Positions 12,738-24,444 of a stretch of DNA of 64,000 nucleotides are shown piece after piece. The stretch is from Loxodes magnus (lineage: Eukaryota; Ciliophora; Karyorelictea; Loxodida; Loxodidae), in contig CAMPDV010000886.1 in NCBI GenBank assembly GCA_946699065.1, positions 1 through 64,000 on the forward strand. Reading direction: 5' to 3'. Below the pieces are notes generated by a model, which searched no databases, was not told where the DNA came from, and worked only from the letters and a program-made list of their open reading frames with translations. Every line of letters starts with the position of its first letter. Positions within the stretch are counted from its first letter, which is position 1. The translations under genes and the position numbers were made by a program.

Positions 12738-13472
12738 GTGAGACTATGGGACGTCAAAACAGGTACCTGTAAGACCATGAGTGGTCACACTAGTTCTGTA
12801 TCATCTGTGGCTATATCCAGTGATTCAGAGTTCATCGTATCGGGAAGTTTAGATAAAACGGTGAGACTATGGGACGTCAAAACAGGTACCTGTAAGACCA
12901 TGAGTGGTCACACTAGTTGTGTATCATCTGTGGCTATATCCAGTGATTCAGAGTTCATCGTATCGGGAAGTAGAGATAAGACGGTGAGACTATGGGACGT
13001 CAAAACAGGTACCTGTAAGACCATGAGTGGTCACACACATTATGTATCATCTGTGTCTATATCCAGTGATTCAGAGTTCATCGTATCGGGAAGTAGAGAT
13101 AAAACGGTGAGACTATGGGACGTCAAAACAGGTACCTGTAAGACCATGAGTGGTCACAATAGTTCTGTATCATCTGTGGCTATATCCAGTGATTCAGAGT
13201 TCATCGTATCGGGAAGTTTAGATAAAACGGTGAGACTATGGGACGTCAAAACAGGTACCTGTAAGACCATGAGTGGTCACAATAGTTCTGTATCATCTGT
13301 GGCTATATCCAGTGATTCAGAGTTCATCGTATCGGGAAGTGGAGAGAAAACGGTGAGACTATGGGACGTCAAGACAGGTACCTGTAATTCCATGAGTGGT
13401 CACACACATTATGTATCATCTGTGGCTATATCCAGTGATTCAGAGTTCATCGTATCGGGAAGTCATGATTAG
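12738..13472 (+). CDS. Open WD40 block, 6 repeats (244 codons)
   Basis: Opens after the HD-stop of a frameshifted unit and closes at a codon-27 TAG. Alleles: TSS-LDK, TSC-RDK, THY-SIS-RDK, NSS-LDK, NSS-GEK, then THY-HD-stop preceded by NSM. It joins the two copies of the 23-unit block on either side, and its last two units begin the second copy. Confidence 0.3.
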   Translation: MRLWDVKTGTCKTMSGHTSSVSSVAISSDSEFIVSGSLDKTVRLWDVKTGTCKTMSGHTSCVSSVAISSDSEFIVSGSRDKTVRLWDVKTGTCKTMSGHTHYVSSVSISSDSEFIVSGSRDKTVRLWDVKTGTCKTMSGHNSSVSSVAISSDSEFIVSGSLDKTVRLWDVKTGTCKTMSGHNSSVSSVAISSDSEFIVSGSGEKTVRLWDVKTGTCNSMSGHTHYVSSVAISSDSEFIVSGSHD

Positions 13473-15561
13473 ACGGTGAGACTATGGGACGTCAAAACAG
13501 GTACCTGTAAGACCATGAGTGGTCACACACATTATGTATCATCTGTGGCTATATCCAGTTATTCAGAGTTCATCGTATCGGGAAGTGGAGATAAGACGGT
13601 GAGACTATGGGACGTCAAAACAGGTACCTGTAAGACCATGAGTGGTCACAATAGTTCTGTATCATCTGTGGCTATATCCAGTTATTCAGAGTTCATCGTA
13701 TCGGGAAGTAGAGATAAAACGGTGAGACTATGGGACGTCAAAACAGGTACCTGTAAGACCATGAGTGGTCACACTAGTTGTGTATCATCTGTGGCTATAT
13801 CCAGTGATTCAGAGTTCATCGTATCGGGAAGTGGAGAGAAAACGGTGAGACTATGGGACGTCAAGACAGGTACCTGTAATTCCATGAGTGGTCACACTAG
13901 TTCTGCATCATCTGTGGCTATATCCAGTGATTCAGAGTTCATCGTATCGGGAAGTTTAGATAAAACGGTGAGACTATGGGACGTCAAAACAGGTACCTGT
14001 AAGACCATGAGTGGTCACACTAGTTGTGTATCATCTGTGGCTATATCCAGTGATTCAGAGTTCATCGTATCGGGAAGTAGAAATTATACGGTGAGACTAT
14101 GGGACGTCAAAACAGGTACCTGTAAGACCATGAGTGGTCACACACATTATGTATCATCTGTGGCTATATGCAGTTATTCAGAGTTCATCGTATCGGGAAG
14201 TAGAAATTATACGGTGAGACTATGGGACGTCAAAACAGGTACCTGTAAGACCATGAGTGGTCACACACATTATGTATCATCTGTGGCTATATCCAGTGAT
14301 TCAGAGTTCATCGTATCGGGAAGTAGAAATTATACGGTGAGACTATGGGACGTCAAAACAGGTACCTGTAAGACCATGAGTGGTCACACACATTATGTAT
14401 CATCTGTGGCTATATGCAGTTATTCAGAGTTCATCGTATCGGGAAGTCATGATTAGACGGTGAGACTATGGGACGTCAAAACAGGTACCTGTAAGACCAT
14501 GAGTGGTCACACACATTATGTATCATCTGTGGCTATATCCAGTGATTCAGAGTTCATCGTATCGGGAAGTAGAAATTATACGGTGAGACTATATGACGTC
14601 AAAACAGGTACCTGTAAGACCATGAGTGGTCACACTAGTTCTGTATCATCTGTGGCTATATCCAGTGATTCAGAGTTCATCGTATCGGGAAGTGGAGATA
14701 AAACGGTGAGACTATGGGACGTCAAAACAGGTACCTGTAAGACCATGAGTGGTCACACACATTATGTATCATCTGTGGCTATATGCAGTTATTCAGAGTT
14801 CATCGTATCGGGAAGTAGAAATTATACGGTGAGACTATGGGACGTCAAAACAGGTACCTGTAAGACCATGATTGGTCACACACATTATGTATCATGTGGC
14901 TATATCCAGTGATTCAGAGTTCATCGTATCGGGAAGTTTAGATAAAACGGTGAGACTATGGGACGTCAAAACAGGTACCTGTAAGACCATGAGTGGTCAC
15001 ACTAGTTCTGTATCATCTGTGGCTATATCCAGTGATTCAGAGTTCATCGTATCGGGAAGTCATGATTAGACGGTGAGACTATGGGACGTCAAAACAGGTA
15101 CCTGTAAGACCATGAGTGGTCACACACATTATGTATCATCTGTGGCTATATCCAGTGATTCAGAGTTCATCGTATCGGGAAGTTTAGATAAAACGGTGAG
15201 ACTATGGGACGTCAAGACAGGTACCTGTAATTCCATGAGTGGTCACACACATTATGTATCATCTGTGGCTATATCCAGTGATTCAGAGTTCATCGTATCG
15301 GGAAGTCATGATTAGACGGTGAGACTATGGGACGTCAAAACAGGTACCTGTAAGACCATGAGTGGTCACACACATTATGTATCATCTGTGGCTATATCCA
15401 GTTATTCAGAGTTCATCGTATCGGGAAGTGGAGATAAGACGGTGAGACTATGGGACGTCAAAACAGGTACCTGTAAGACCATGATTGGTCACACACATTA
15501 TGTATCATGTGGATATATCCAGTGATTCAGAGTTCATCGTATCGGGAAGTCATGATTAGAC
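13341..15561 (+). repeat. GEK block, copy B
   Basis: Matches copy A unit by unit, including both 2-bp-deletion units at 14895 and 15508 (A: 12070 and 12683). One added unit near 14.45-14.58 kb splits the HDK-RLYD unit of copy A into an HD-stop unit and an RNY-RLYD unit, as expected from unequal exchange within a repeat. Confidence 0.92.
13476..14456 (+). CDS. Open WD40 block, 8 repeats, copy of the 10.8-kb block
   Basis: Allele order for the first seven units equals that of 10774-12087: THY-SSY-GDK, NSS-SSY-RDK, TSC-GEK, TSS(ASS)-LDK, TSC-RNY, THY-CSY-RNY, THY-RNY. The eighth, THY-CSY, carries HD-stop where the 10.8-kb copy has HDK with RLYD. An extra unit, THY-RNY with RLYD, then follows at 14460. 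So this copy differs from its partner by one inserted unit and a changed codon-27 allele. Confidence 0.36.
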   Translation: MRLWDVKTGTCKTMSGHTHYVSSVAISSYSEFIVSGSGDKTVRLWDVKTGTCKTMSGHNSSVSSVAISSYSEFIVSGSRDKTVRLWDVKTGTCKTMSGHTSCVSSVAISSDSEFIVSGSGEKTVRLWDVKTGTCNSMSGHTSSASSVAISSDSEFIVSGSLDKTVRLWDVKTGTCKTMSGHTSCVSSVAISSDSEFIVSGSRNYTVRLWDVKTGTCKTMSGHTHYVSSVAICSYSEFIVSGSRNYTVRLWDVKTGTCKTMSGHTHYVSSVAISSDSEFIVSGSRNYTVRLWDVKTGTCKTMSGHTHYVSSVAICSYSEFIVSGSHD

Positions 15562-15562
15562 G

Positions 15563-16297
15563 GTGAGACTATGGGACGTCAAGACAGGTACCTGTAAGAC
15601 CATGAGTGGTCACACTAGTTCTGTATCATCTGTGGCTATATCCAGTGATTCAGAGTTCATCGTATCGGGAAGTGGAGATAAGACGGTGAGACTATGGGAC
15701 GTCAAGACAGGTACCTGTAAGACCATGAGTGGTCACAATAGTTCTGTATCATCTGTGGCTATATCCAGTGATTCAGAGTTCATCGTATCGGGAAGTTTAG
15801 ATAAAACGGTGAGACTATGGGACGTCAAAACAGGTACCTGTAAGACCATGAGTGGTCACACACATTATGTATCATCTGTGGCTATATGCAGTTATTCAGA
15901 GTTCATCGTATCGGGAAGTAGAAATTATACGGTGAGACTATGGGACGTCAAAACAGGTACCTGTAAGACCATGAGTGGTCACACTAGTTCTGTATCATCT
16001 GTGGCTATATCCAGTGATTCAGAGTTCATCGTATCGGGAAGTGGAGATAAAACGGTGAGACTATGGGACGTCAAAACAGGTACCTGTAAGACCATGAGTG
16101 GTCACACACATTATGTATCATCTGTGGCTATATCCAGTGATTCAGAGTTCATCGTATCGGGAAGTTTAGATAAAACGGTGAGACTATGGGACGTCAAAAC
16201 AGGTACCTGTAAGACCATGAGTGGTCACAATAGTTCTGTATCATCTGTGGCTATATCCAGTGATTCAGAGTTCATCGTATCGGGAAGTCATGATTAG
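15563..16297 (+). CDS. Open WD40 block, 6 repeats (244 codons)
   Basis: Starts after the HD-stop of a frameshifted unit. Alleles: TSS-GDK, NSS-LDK, THY-CSY-RNY, TSS-GDK, THY-LDK, NSS-HD-stop. The first two units carry the synonymous AAG at lysine 35 in place of the commoner AAA, a marker that travels with TSS-GDK followed by NSS-LDK at 1.8, 18.8, 22.5 and 24.8 kb as well. Confidence 0.3.
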   Translation: MRLWDVKTGTCKTMSGHTSSVSSVAISSDSEFIVSGSGDKTVRLWDVKTGTCKTMSGHNSSVSSVAISSDSEFIVSGSLDKTVRLWDVKTGTCKTMSGHTHYVSSVAICSYSEFIVSGSRNYTVRLWDVKTGTCKTMSGHTSSVSSVAISSDSEFIVSGSGDKTVRLWDVKTGTCKTMSGHTHYVSSVAISSDSEFIVSGSLDKTVRLWDVKTGTCKTMSGHNSSVSSVAISSDSEFIVSGSHD

Positions 16298-16300
16298 ACG

Positions 16301-17158
16301 GTGAGACTATGGGACGTCAAAACAGGTACCTGTAAGACCATGAGTGGTCACACACATTATGTATCATCTGTGGCTATATGCAGTTATTCAGAGTTCATCG
16401 TATCGGGAAGTAGAAATTATACGGTGAGACTATGGGACGTCAAAACAGGTACCTGTAAGACCATGAGTGGTCACAATAGTTCTGTATCATCTGTGGCTAT
16501 ATCCAGTGATTCAGAGTTCATCGTATCGGGAAGTTTAGATAAAACGATGAGACTATATGACGTCAAAACAGGTACCTGTAAGACCATGAGTGGTCACACT
16601 AGTTCTGTATCATCTGTGGCTATATCCAGTGATTCAGAGTTCATCGTATCGGGAAGTGGAGATAAAACGGTGAGACTATGGGACGTCAAAACAGGTACCT
16701 GTAAGACCATGAGTGGTCACACACATTATGTATCATCTGTGGCTATATGCAGTTATTCAGAGTTCATCGTATCGGGAAGTAGAAATTATACGGTGAGACT
16801 ATGGGACGTCAAAACAGGTACCTGTAAGACCATGAGTGGTCACACTAGTTCTGTATCATCTGTGGCTATATCCAGTGATTCAGAGTTCATCGTATCGGGA
16901 AGTAGAGATAAAACGGTGAGACTATGGGACGTCAAAACAGGTACCTGTAAGACCATGAGTGGTCACAATAGTTCTGTATCATCTGTGGCTATATCCAGTG
17001 ATTCAGAGTTCATCGTATCGGGAAGTTTAGATAAGACGGTGAGACTATGGGACGTCAAAACAGGTACCTGTAAGACCATGAGTGGTCACACTAGTTCTGT
17101 ATCATCTGTGGCTATATCCAGTGATTCAGAGTTCATCGTATCGGGAAGTCATGATTAG
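16301..17158 (+). CDS. Open WD40 block, 7 repeats (285 codons)
   Basis: Alleles: THY-CSY-RNY, NSS-LDK with TMRLYD, TSS-GDK, THY-CSY-RNY, TSS-RDK, NSS-LDK, TSS-HD-stop. The first four units reappear in the same order at 17285-17896, showing a local duplication. The TMRLYD form (acgatg in place of acggtg, together with tatgac) is limited to the left 27 kb of the window. First ATG is at 16340. Confidence 0.33.
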   Translation: MRLWDVKTGTCKTMSGHTHYVSSVAICSYSEFIVSGSRNYTVRLWDVKTGTCKTMSGHNSSVSSVAISSDSEFIVSGSLDKTMRLYDVKTGTCKTMSGHTSSVSSVAISSDSEFIVSGSGDKTVRLWDVKTGTCKTMSGHTHYVSSVAICSYSEFIVSGSRNYTVRLWDVKTGTCKTMSGHTSSVSSVAISSDSEFIVSGSRDKTVRLWDVKTGTCKTMSGHNSSVSSVAISSDSEFIVSGSLDKTVRLWDVKTGTCKTMSGHTSSVSSVAISSDSEFIVSGSHD

Positions 17159-18427
17159 ACGGTGAGACTATGGGACGTCAAAACAGGTACCTGTAAGACC
17201 ATGAGTGGTCACAATAGTTCTGTATCATCTGTGGCTATATCCAGTTATTCAGAGTTCATCGTATCGGGAAGTCATGATTAGACGGTGAGACTATGGGACG
17301 TCAAAACAGGTACCTGTAAGACCATGAGTGGTCACACACATTATGTATCATCTGTGGCTATATGCAGTTATTCAGAGTTCATCGTATCGGGAAGTAGAAA
17401 TTATACGGTGAGACTATGGGACGTCAAAACAGGTACCTGTAAGACCATGAGTGGTCACAATAGTTCTGTATCATCTGTGGCTATATCCAGTGATTCAGAG
17501 TTCATCGTATCGGGAAGTTTAGATAAAACGATGAGACTATATGACGTCAAAACAGGTACCTGTAAGACCATGAGTGGTCACACTAGTTCTGTATCATCTG
17601 TGGCTATATCCAGTGATTCAGAGTTCATCGTATCGGGAAGTGGAGATAAAACGGTGAGACTATGGGACGTCAAAACAGGTACCTGTAAGACCATGAGTGG
17701 TCACACACATTATGTATCATCTGTGGCTATATGCAGTTATTCAGAGTTCATCGTATCGGGAAGTAGAAATTATACGGTGAGACTATGGGACGTCAAAACA
17801 GGTACCTGTAAGACCATGAGTGGTCACACTAGTTCTGTATCATCTGTGGCTATATCCAGTGATTCAGAGTTCATCGTATCGGGAAGTCATGATTAGACGG
17901 TGAGACTATGGGACGTCAAAACAGGTACCTGTAAGACCATGAGTGGTCACACACATTATGTATCATCTGTGGCTATATCCAGTGATTCAGAGTTCATCGT
18001 ATCGGGAAGTTTAGATAAAACGGTGAGACTATGGGACGTCAAAACAGGTACCTGTAAGACCATGAGTGGTCACACACATTATGTATCATCTGTGGCTATA
18101 TCCAGTGATTCAGAGTTCATCGTATCGGGAAGTCATGATTAGACGGTGAGACTATGGGACGTCAAAACAGGTACCTGTAAGACCATGAGTGGTCACAATA
18201 GTTCTGTATCATCTGTGGCTATATCCAGTGATTCAGAGTTCATCGTATCGGGAAGTCATGATTAGACGGTGAGACTATGGGACGTCAAAACAGGTACCTG
18301 TAAGACCATGATTGGTCACACACATTATGTATCATGTGGCTATATCCAGTGATTCAGAGTTCATCGTATCGGGAAGTTTAGATAAAACGGTGAGACTATG
18401 GGACGTCAAAACAGGTACCTGTAAGAC

Positions 18428-19847
18428 CATGAGTGGTCACACTAGTTCTGTATCATCTGTGGCTATATCCAGTGATTCAGAGTTCATCGTATCGGGAAGT
18501 GGAGATAAGACGGTGAGACTATGGGACGTCAAAACAGGTACCTGTAAGACCATGAGTGGTCACACACATTATGTATCATCTGTGGCTATATGCAGTTATT
18601 CAGAGTTCATCGTATCGGGAAGTAGAAATTATACGGTGAGACTATGGGACGTCAAAACAGGTACCTGTAAGACCATGATTGGTCACACACATTATGTATC
18701 ATGTGGATATATCCAGTGATTCAGAGTTCATCGTATCGGGAAGTCATGATTAGACGGTGAGACTATGGGACGTCAAAACAGGTACCTGTAAGACCATGAG
18801 TGGTCACACTAGTTCTGTATCATCTGTGGCTATATCCAGTGATTCAGAGTTCATCGTATCGGGAAGTGGAGATAAGACGGTGAGACTATGGGACGTCAAG
18901 ACAGGTACCTGTAAGACCATGAGTGGTCACAATAGTTCTGTATCATCTGTGGCTATATCCAGTGATTCAGAGTTCATCGTATCGGGAAGTTTAGATAAAA
19001 CGATGAGACTATATGACGTCAAAACAGGTACCTGTAAGACCATGAGTGGTCACACTAGTTCTGTATCATCTGTGGCTATATCCAGTGATTCAGAGTTCAT
19101 CGTATCGGGAAGTGGAGATAAAACGGTGAGACTATGGGACGTCAAAACAGGTACCTGTAAGACCATGAGTGGTCACACACATTATGTATCATCTGTGGCT
19201 ATATGCAGTTATTCAGAGTTCATCGTATCGGGAAGTAGAAATTATACGGTGAGACTATGGGACGTCAAAACAGGTACCTGTAAGACCATGAGTGGTCACA
19301 CTAGTTCTGTATCATCTGTGGCTATATCCAGTGATTCAGAGTTCATCGTATCGGGAAGTCATGATTAGACGGTGAGACTATGGGACGTCAAAACAGGTAC
19401 CTGTAAGACCATGAGTGGTCACACACATTATGTATCATCTGTGGCTATATGCAGTGATTCAGAGTTCATCGTATCGGGAAGTAGAAATTATACGGTGAGA
19501 CTATGGGACGTCAAAACAGGTACCTGTAAGACCATGAGTGGTCACAATAGTTCTGTATCATCTGTGGCTATATCCAGTGATTCAGAGTTCATCGTATCGG
19601 GAAGTCATGATTAGACGGTGAGACTATGGGACGTCAAAACAGGTACCTGTAAGACCATGAGTGGTCACACACATTATGTATCATCTGTGGCTATATGCAG
19701 TTATTCAGAGTTCATCGTATCGGGAAGTAGAAATTATACGGTGAGACTATGGGACGTCAAAACAGGTACCTGTAAGACCATGATTGGTCACACACATTAT
19801 GTATCATGTGGCTATATCCAGTGATTCAGAGTTCATCGTATCGGGAA
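18428..19847 (+). repeat. CSY/CSD-RNY block, copy 1 (1,420 bp)
   Basis: Matches 24445-25864 at a constant offset of 6,017 bp. By eye the only difference is one base, D to N at 24858. It spans two 2-bp-deletion units and the rare CSD-RNY unit. A third, partial copy lies at 26779-27787 (offset 7,614 bp from copy 1). Confidence 0.9.
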
Positions 19848-20585
19848 GTTTAGATAAAACGGTGAGACTATGGGACGTCAAAACAGGTACCTGTAAGACC
19901 ATGAGTGGTCACACACATTATGTATCATCTGTGGCTATATCCAGTGATTCAGAGTTCATCGTATCGGGAAGTCATGATTAGACGGTGAGACTATGGGACG
20001 TCAAAACAGGTACCTGTAAGACCATGAGTGGTCACACACATTATGTATCATCTGTGGCTATATCCAGTGATTCAGAGTTCATCGTATCGGGAAGTTTAGA
20101 TAAAACGGTGAGACTATGGGACGTCAAAACAGGTACCTGTAAGACCATGAGTGGTCACACACATTATGTATCATGTGGCTATATCCAGTTATTCAGAGTT
20201 CATCGTATCGGGAAGTAGAAATTATACGGTGAGACTATGGGACGTCAAAACAGGTACCTGTAAGACCATGAGTGGTCACACTTATTCTGTATTATCTGTG
20301 GATATATCCAGTGATTCAGAGTTCATCGTATCGGGAAGTTTAGATAAAACGGTGAGACTATGGGACGTCAAAACAGGTACCTGTAAGACCATGAGTGGTC
20401 ACACTAGTTCTGTATCATCTGTGGCTATATCCAGTGATTCAGAGTTCATCGTATCGGGAAGTCATGATTAGACGGTGAGACTATGGGACGTCAAAACAGG
20501 TACCTGTAAGACCATGAGTGGTCACACACATTATGTATCATCTGTGGCTATATCCAGTGATTCAGAGTTCATCGTATCGGGAAGT

Positions 20586-21832
20586 GGAGAGAAAACGGTG
20601 AGACTATGGGACGTCAAGACAGGTACCTGTAATTCCATGAGTGGTCACACACATTATGTATCATCTGTGGCTATATCCAGTGATTCAGAGTTCATCGTAT
20701 CGGGAAGTCATGATTAGACGGTGAGACTATGGGACGTCAAAACAGGTACCTGTAAGACCATGAGTGGTCACACACATTATGTATCATCTGTGGCTATATC
20801 CAGTTATTCAGAGTTCATCGTATCGGGAAGTGGAGATAAGACGGTGAGACTATGGGACGTCAAAACAGGTACCTGTAAGACCATGAGTGGTCACAATAGT
20901 TCTGTATCATCTGTGGCTATATCCAGTTATTCAGAGTTCATCGTATCGGGAAGTAGAGATAAAACGGTGAGACTATGGGACGTCAAAACAGGTACCTGTA
21001 AGACCATGAGTGGTCACACTAGTTGTGTATCATCTGTGGCTATATCCAGTGATTCAGAGTTCATCGTATCGGGAAGTGGAGAGAAAACGGTGAGACTATG
21101 GGACGTCAAGACAGGTACCTGTAATTCCATGAGTGGTCACACTAGTTCTGCATCATCTGTGGCTATATCCAGTGATTCAGAGTTCATCGTATCGGGAAGT
21201 TTAGATAAAACGGTGAGACTATGGGACGTCAAAACAGGTACCTGTAAGACCATGAGTGGTCACACTAGTTGTGTATCATCTGTGGCTATATCCAGTGATT
21301 CAGAGTTCATCGTATCGGGAAGTAGAAATTATACGGTGAGACTATGGGACGTCAAAACAGGTACCTGTAAGACCATGAGTGGTCACACACATTATGTATC
21401 ATCTGTGGCTATATGCAGTTATTCAGAGTTCATCGTATCGGGAAGTCATGATAAGACGGTGAGACTATATGACGTCAAAACAGGTACCTGTAAGACCATG
21501 AGTGGTCACACTAGTTCTGTATCATCTGTGGCTATATCCAGTGATTCAGAGTTCATCGTATCGGGAAGTGGAGATAAAACGGTGAGACTATGGGACGTCA
21601 AAACAGGTACCTGTAAGACCATGAGTGGTCACACACATTATGTATCATCTGTGGCTATATGCAGTTATTCAGAGTTCATCGTATCGGGAAGTAGAAATTA
21701 TACGGTGAGACTATGGGACGTCAAAACAGGTACCTGTAAGACCATGATTGGTCACACACATTATGTATCATGTGGCTATATCCAGTGATTCAGAGTTCAT
21801 CGTATCGGGAAGTTTAGATAAAACGGTGAGAC
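20586..21832 (+). repeat. GEK block, copy C (shortened)
   Basis: Same allele order as copy A with two RNY units missing. The similarity also reaches left: the 2-bp-deletion unit with SSY-RNY followed by TYS-LDK at 20151-20360 matches 9958-10167, again with two units missing in between. Confidence 0.9.
20721..21788 (+). CDS. Open WD40 block, about 8 repeats, third copy of the GEK block
   Basis: Allele order THY-SSY-GDK, NSS-SSY-RDK, TSC-GEK, TSS(ASS)-LDK, TSC-RNY, THY-CSY-HDK with RLYD, TSS-GDK, THY-CSY-RNY, then the IGH 2-bp-deletion unit. It equals 10774-12087 with two units (CSY-RNY and RNY) missing. The offset is 9,947 bp before the missing pair and 9,701 bp after it, a clean two-unit loss. 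Confidence 0.36.
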   Translation: MRLWDVKTGTCKTMSGHTHYVSSVAISSYSEFIVSGSGDKTVRLWDVKTGTCKTMSGHNSSVSSVAISSYSEFIVSGSRDKTVRLWDVKTGTCKTMSGHTSCVSSVAISSDSEFIVSGSGEKTVRLWDVKTGTCNSMSGHTSSASSVAISSDSEFIVSGSLDKTVRLWDVKTGTCKTMSGHTSCVSSVAISSDSEFIVSGSRNYTVRLWDVKTGTCKTMSGHTHYVSSVAICSYSEFIVSGSHDKTVRLYDVKTGTCKTMSGHTSSVSSVAISSDSEFIVSGSGDKTVRLWDVKTGTCKTMSGHTHYVSSVAICSYSEFIVSGSRNYTVRLWDVKTGTCKTMIGHTHYVSCGYIQ

Positions 21833-24444
21833 TATATGACGTCAAAACAGGTACCTGTAAGACCATGAGTGGTCACACTAGTTCTGTATCATCTGTGGCT
21901 ATATCCAGTGATTCAGAGTTCATCGTATCGGGAAGTCATGATAAGACGGTGAGACTATATGACGTCAAAACAGGTACCTGTAAGACCATGAGTGGTCACA
22001 CTAGTTCTGTATCATCTGTGGCTATATCCAGTGATTCAGAGTTCATCGTATCGGGAAGTTTAGATAAAACGGTGAGACTATGGGACGTCAAAACAGGTAC
22101 CTGTAAGACCATGAGTGGTCACACACATTATGTATCATCTGTGGCTATATCCAGTGATTCAGAGTTCATCGTATCGGGAAGTCATGATTAGACGGTGAGA
22201 CTATGGGACGTCAAAACAGGTACCTGTAAGACCATGAGTGGTCACACACATTATGTATCATCTGTGTCTATATCCAGTGATTCAGAGTTCATCGTATCGG
22301 GAAGTCATGATTATACGGTGAGACTATGGGACGTCAAAACAGGTACCTGTAAGACCATGATTGGTCACACACATTATGTATCATGTGGATATATCCAGTG
22401 ATTCAGAGTTCATCGTATCGGGAAGTCATGATTAGACGGTGAGACTATGGGACGTCAAAACAGGTACCTGTAAGACCATGAGTGGTCACACTAGTTCTGT
22501 ATCATCTGTGGCTATATCCAGTGATTCAGAGTTCATCGTATCGGGAAGTGGAGATAAGACGGTGAGACTATGGGACGTCAAGACAGGTACCTGTAAGACC
22601 ATGAGTGGTCACAATAGTTCTGTATCATCTGTGGCTATATCCAGTGATTCAGAGTTCATCGTATCGGGAAGTGGAGATAAAACGGTGAGACTATGGGACG
22701 TCAAAACAGGTACCTGTAAGACCATGAGTGGTCACACACATTATGTATCATCTGTGGCTATATGCAGTTATTCAGAGTTCATCGTATCGGGAAGTAGAAA
22801 TTATACGGTGAGACTATGGGACGTCAAAACAGGTACCTGTAAGACCATGAGTGGTCACACTAGTTCTGTATCATCTGTGGCTATATCCAGTGATTCAGAG
22901 TTCATCGTATCGGGAAGTCATGATTAGACGGTGAGACTATGGGACGTCAAAACAGGTACCTGTAAGACCATGAGTGGTCACAATAGTTCTGTATCATCTG
23001 TGGCTATATCCAGTTATTCAGAGTTCATCGTATCGGGAAGTAGAGATAAAACGGTGAGACTATGGGACGTCAAAACAGGTACCTGTAAGACCATGAGTGG
23101 TCACAATAGTTCTGTATCATCTGTGGCTATATCCAGTGATTCAGAGTTCATCGTATCGGGAAGTCATGATTAGACGGTGAGACTATGGGACGTCAAAACA
23201 GGTACCTGTAAGACCATGAGTGGTCACACACATTATGTATCATCTGTGGCTATATGCAGTTATTCAGAGTTCATCGTATCGGGAAGTGGAGATAAGACGG
23301 TGAGACTATGGGACGTCAAGACAGGTACCTGTAAGACCATGAGTGGTCACAATAGTTCTGTATCATCTGTGGCTATATCCAGTGATTCAGAGTTCATCGT
23401 ATCGGGAAGTTTAGATAAAACGATGAGACTATATGACGTCAAAACAGGTACCTGTAAGACCATGAGTGGTCACACTAGTTCTGTATCATCTGTGGCTATA
23501 TCCAGTGATTCAGAGTTCATCGTATCGGGAAGTGGAGATAAAACGGTGAGACTATGGGACGTCAAAACAGGTACCTGTAAGACCATGAGTGGTCACACAC
23601 ATTATGTATCATCTGTGGCTATATGCAGTTATTCAGAGTTCATCGTATCGGGAAGTAGAAATTATACGGTGAGACTATGGGACGTCAAAACAGGTACCTG
23701 TAAGACCATGAGTGGTCACACTAGTTCTGTATCATCTGTGGCTATATCCAGTGATTCAGAGTTCATCGTATCGGGAAGTCATGATTAGACGGTGAGACTA
23801 TGGGACGTCAAAACAGGTACCTGTAAGACCATGAGTGGTCACACACATTATGTATCATCTGTGGCTATATCCAGTGATTCAGAGTTCATCGTATCGGGAA
23901 GTTTAGATAAAACGGTGAGACTATGGGACGTCAAAACAGGTACCTGTAAGACCATGAGTGGTCACACACATTATGTATCATCTGTGGCTATATCCAGTGA
24001 TTCAGAGTTCATCGTATCGGGAAGTCATGATTAGACGGTGAGACTATGGGACGTCAAAACAGGTACCTGTAAGACCATGAGTGGTCACAATAGTTCTGTA
24101 TCATCTGTGGCTATATCCAGTGATTCAGAGTTCATCGTATCGGGAAGTCATGATTAGACGGTGAGACTATGGGACGTCAAAACAGGTACCTGTAAGACCA
24201 TGAGTGGTCACAATAGTTCTGTATCATCTGTGGCTATATCCAGTTATTCAGAGTTCATCGTATCGGGAAGTAGAGATAAAACGGTGAGACTATGGGACGT
24301 CAAAACAGGTACCTGTAAGACCATGAGTGGTCACAATAGTTCTGTATCATCTGTGGCTATATCCAGTGATTCAGAGTTCATCGTATCGGGAAGTTTAGAT
24401 AAAACGGTGAGACTATGGGACGTCAAAACAGGTACCTGTAAGAC

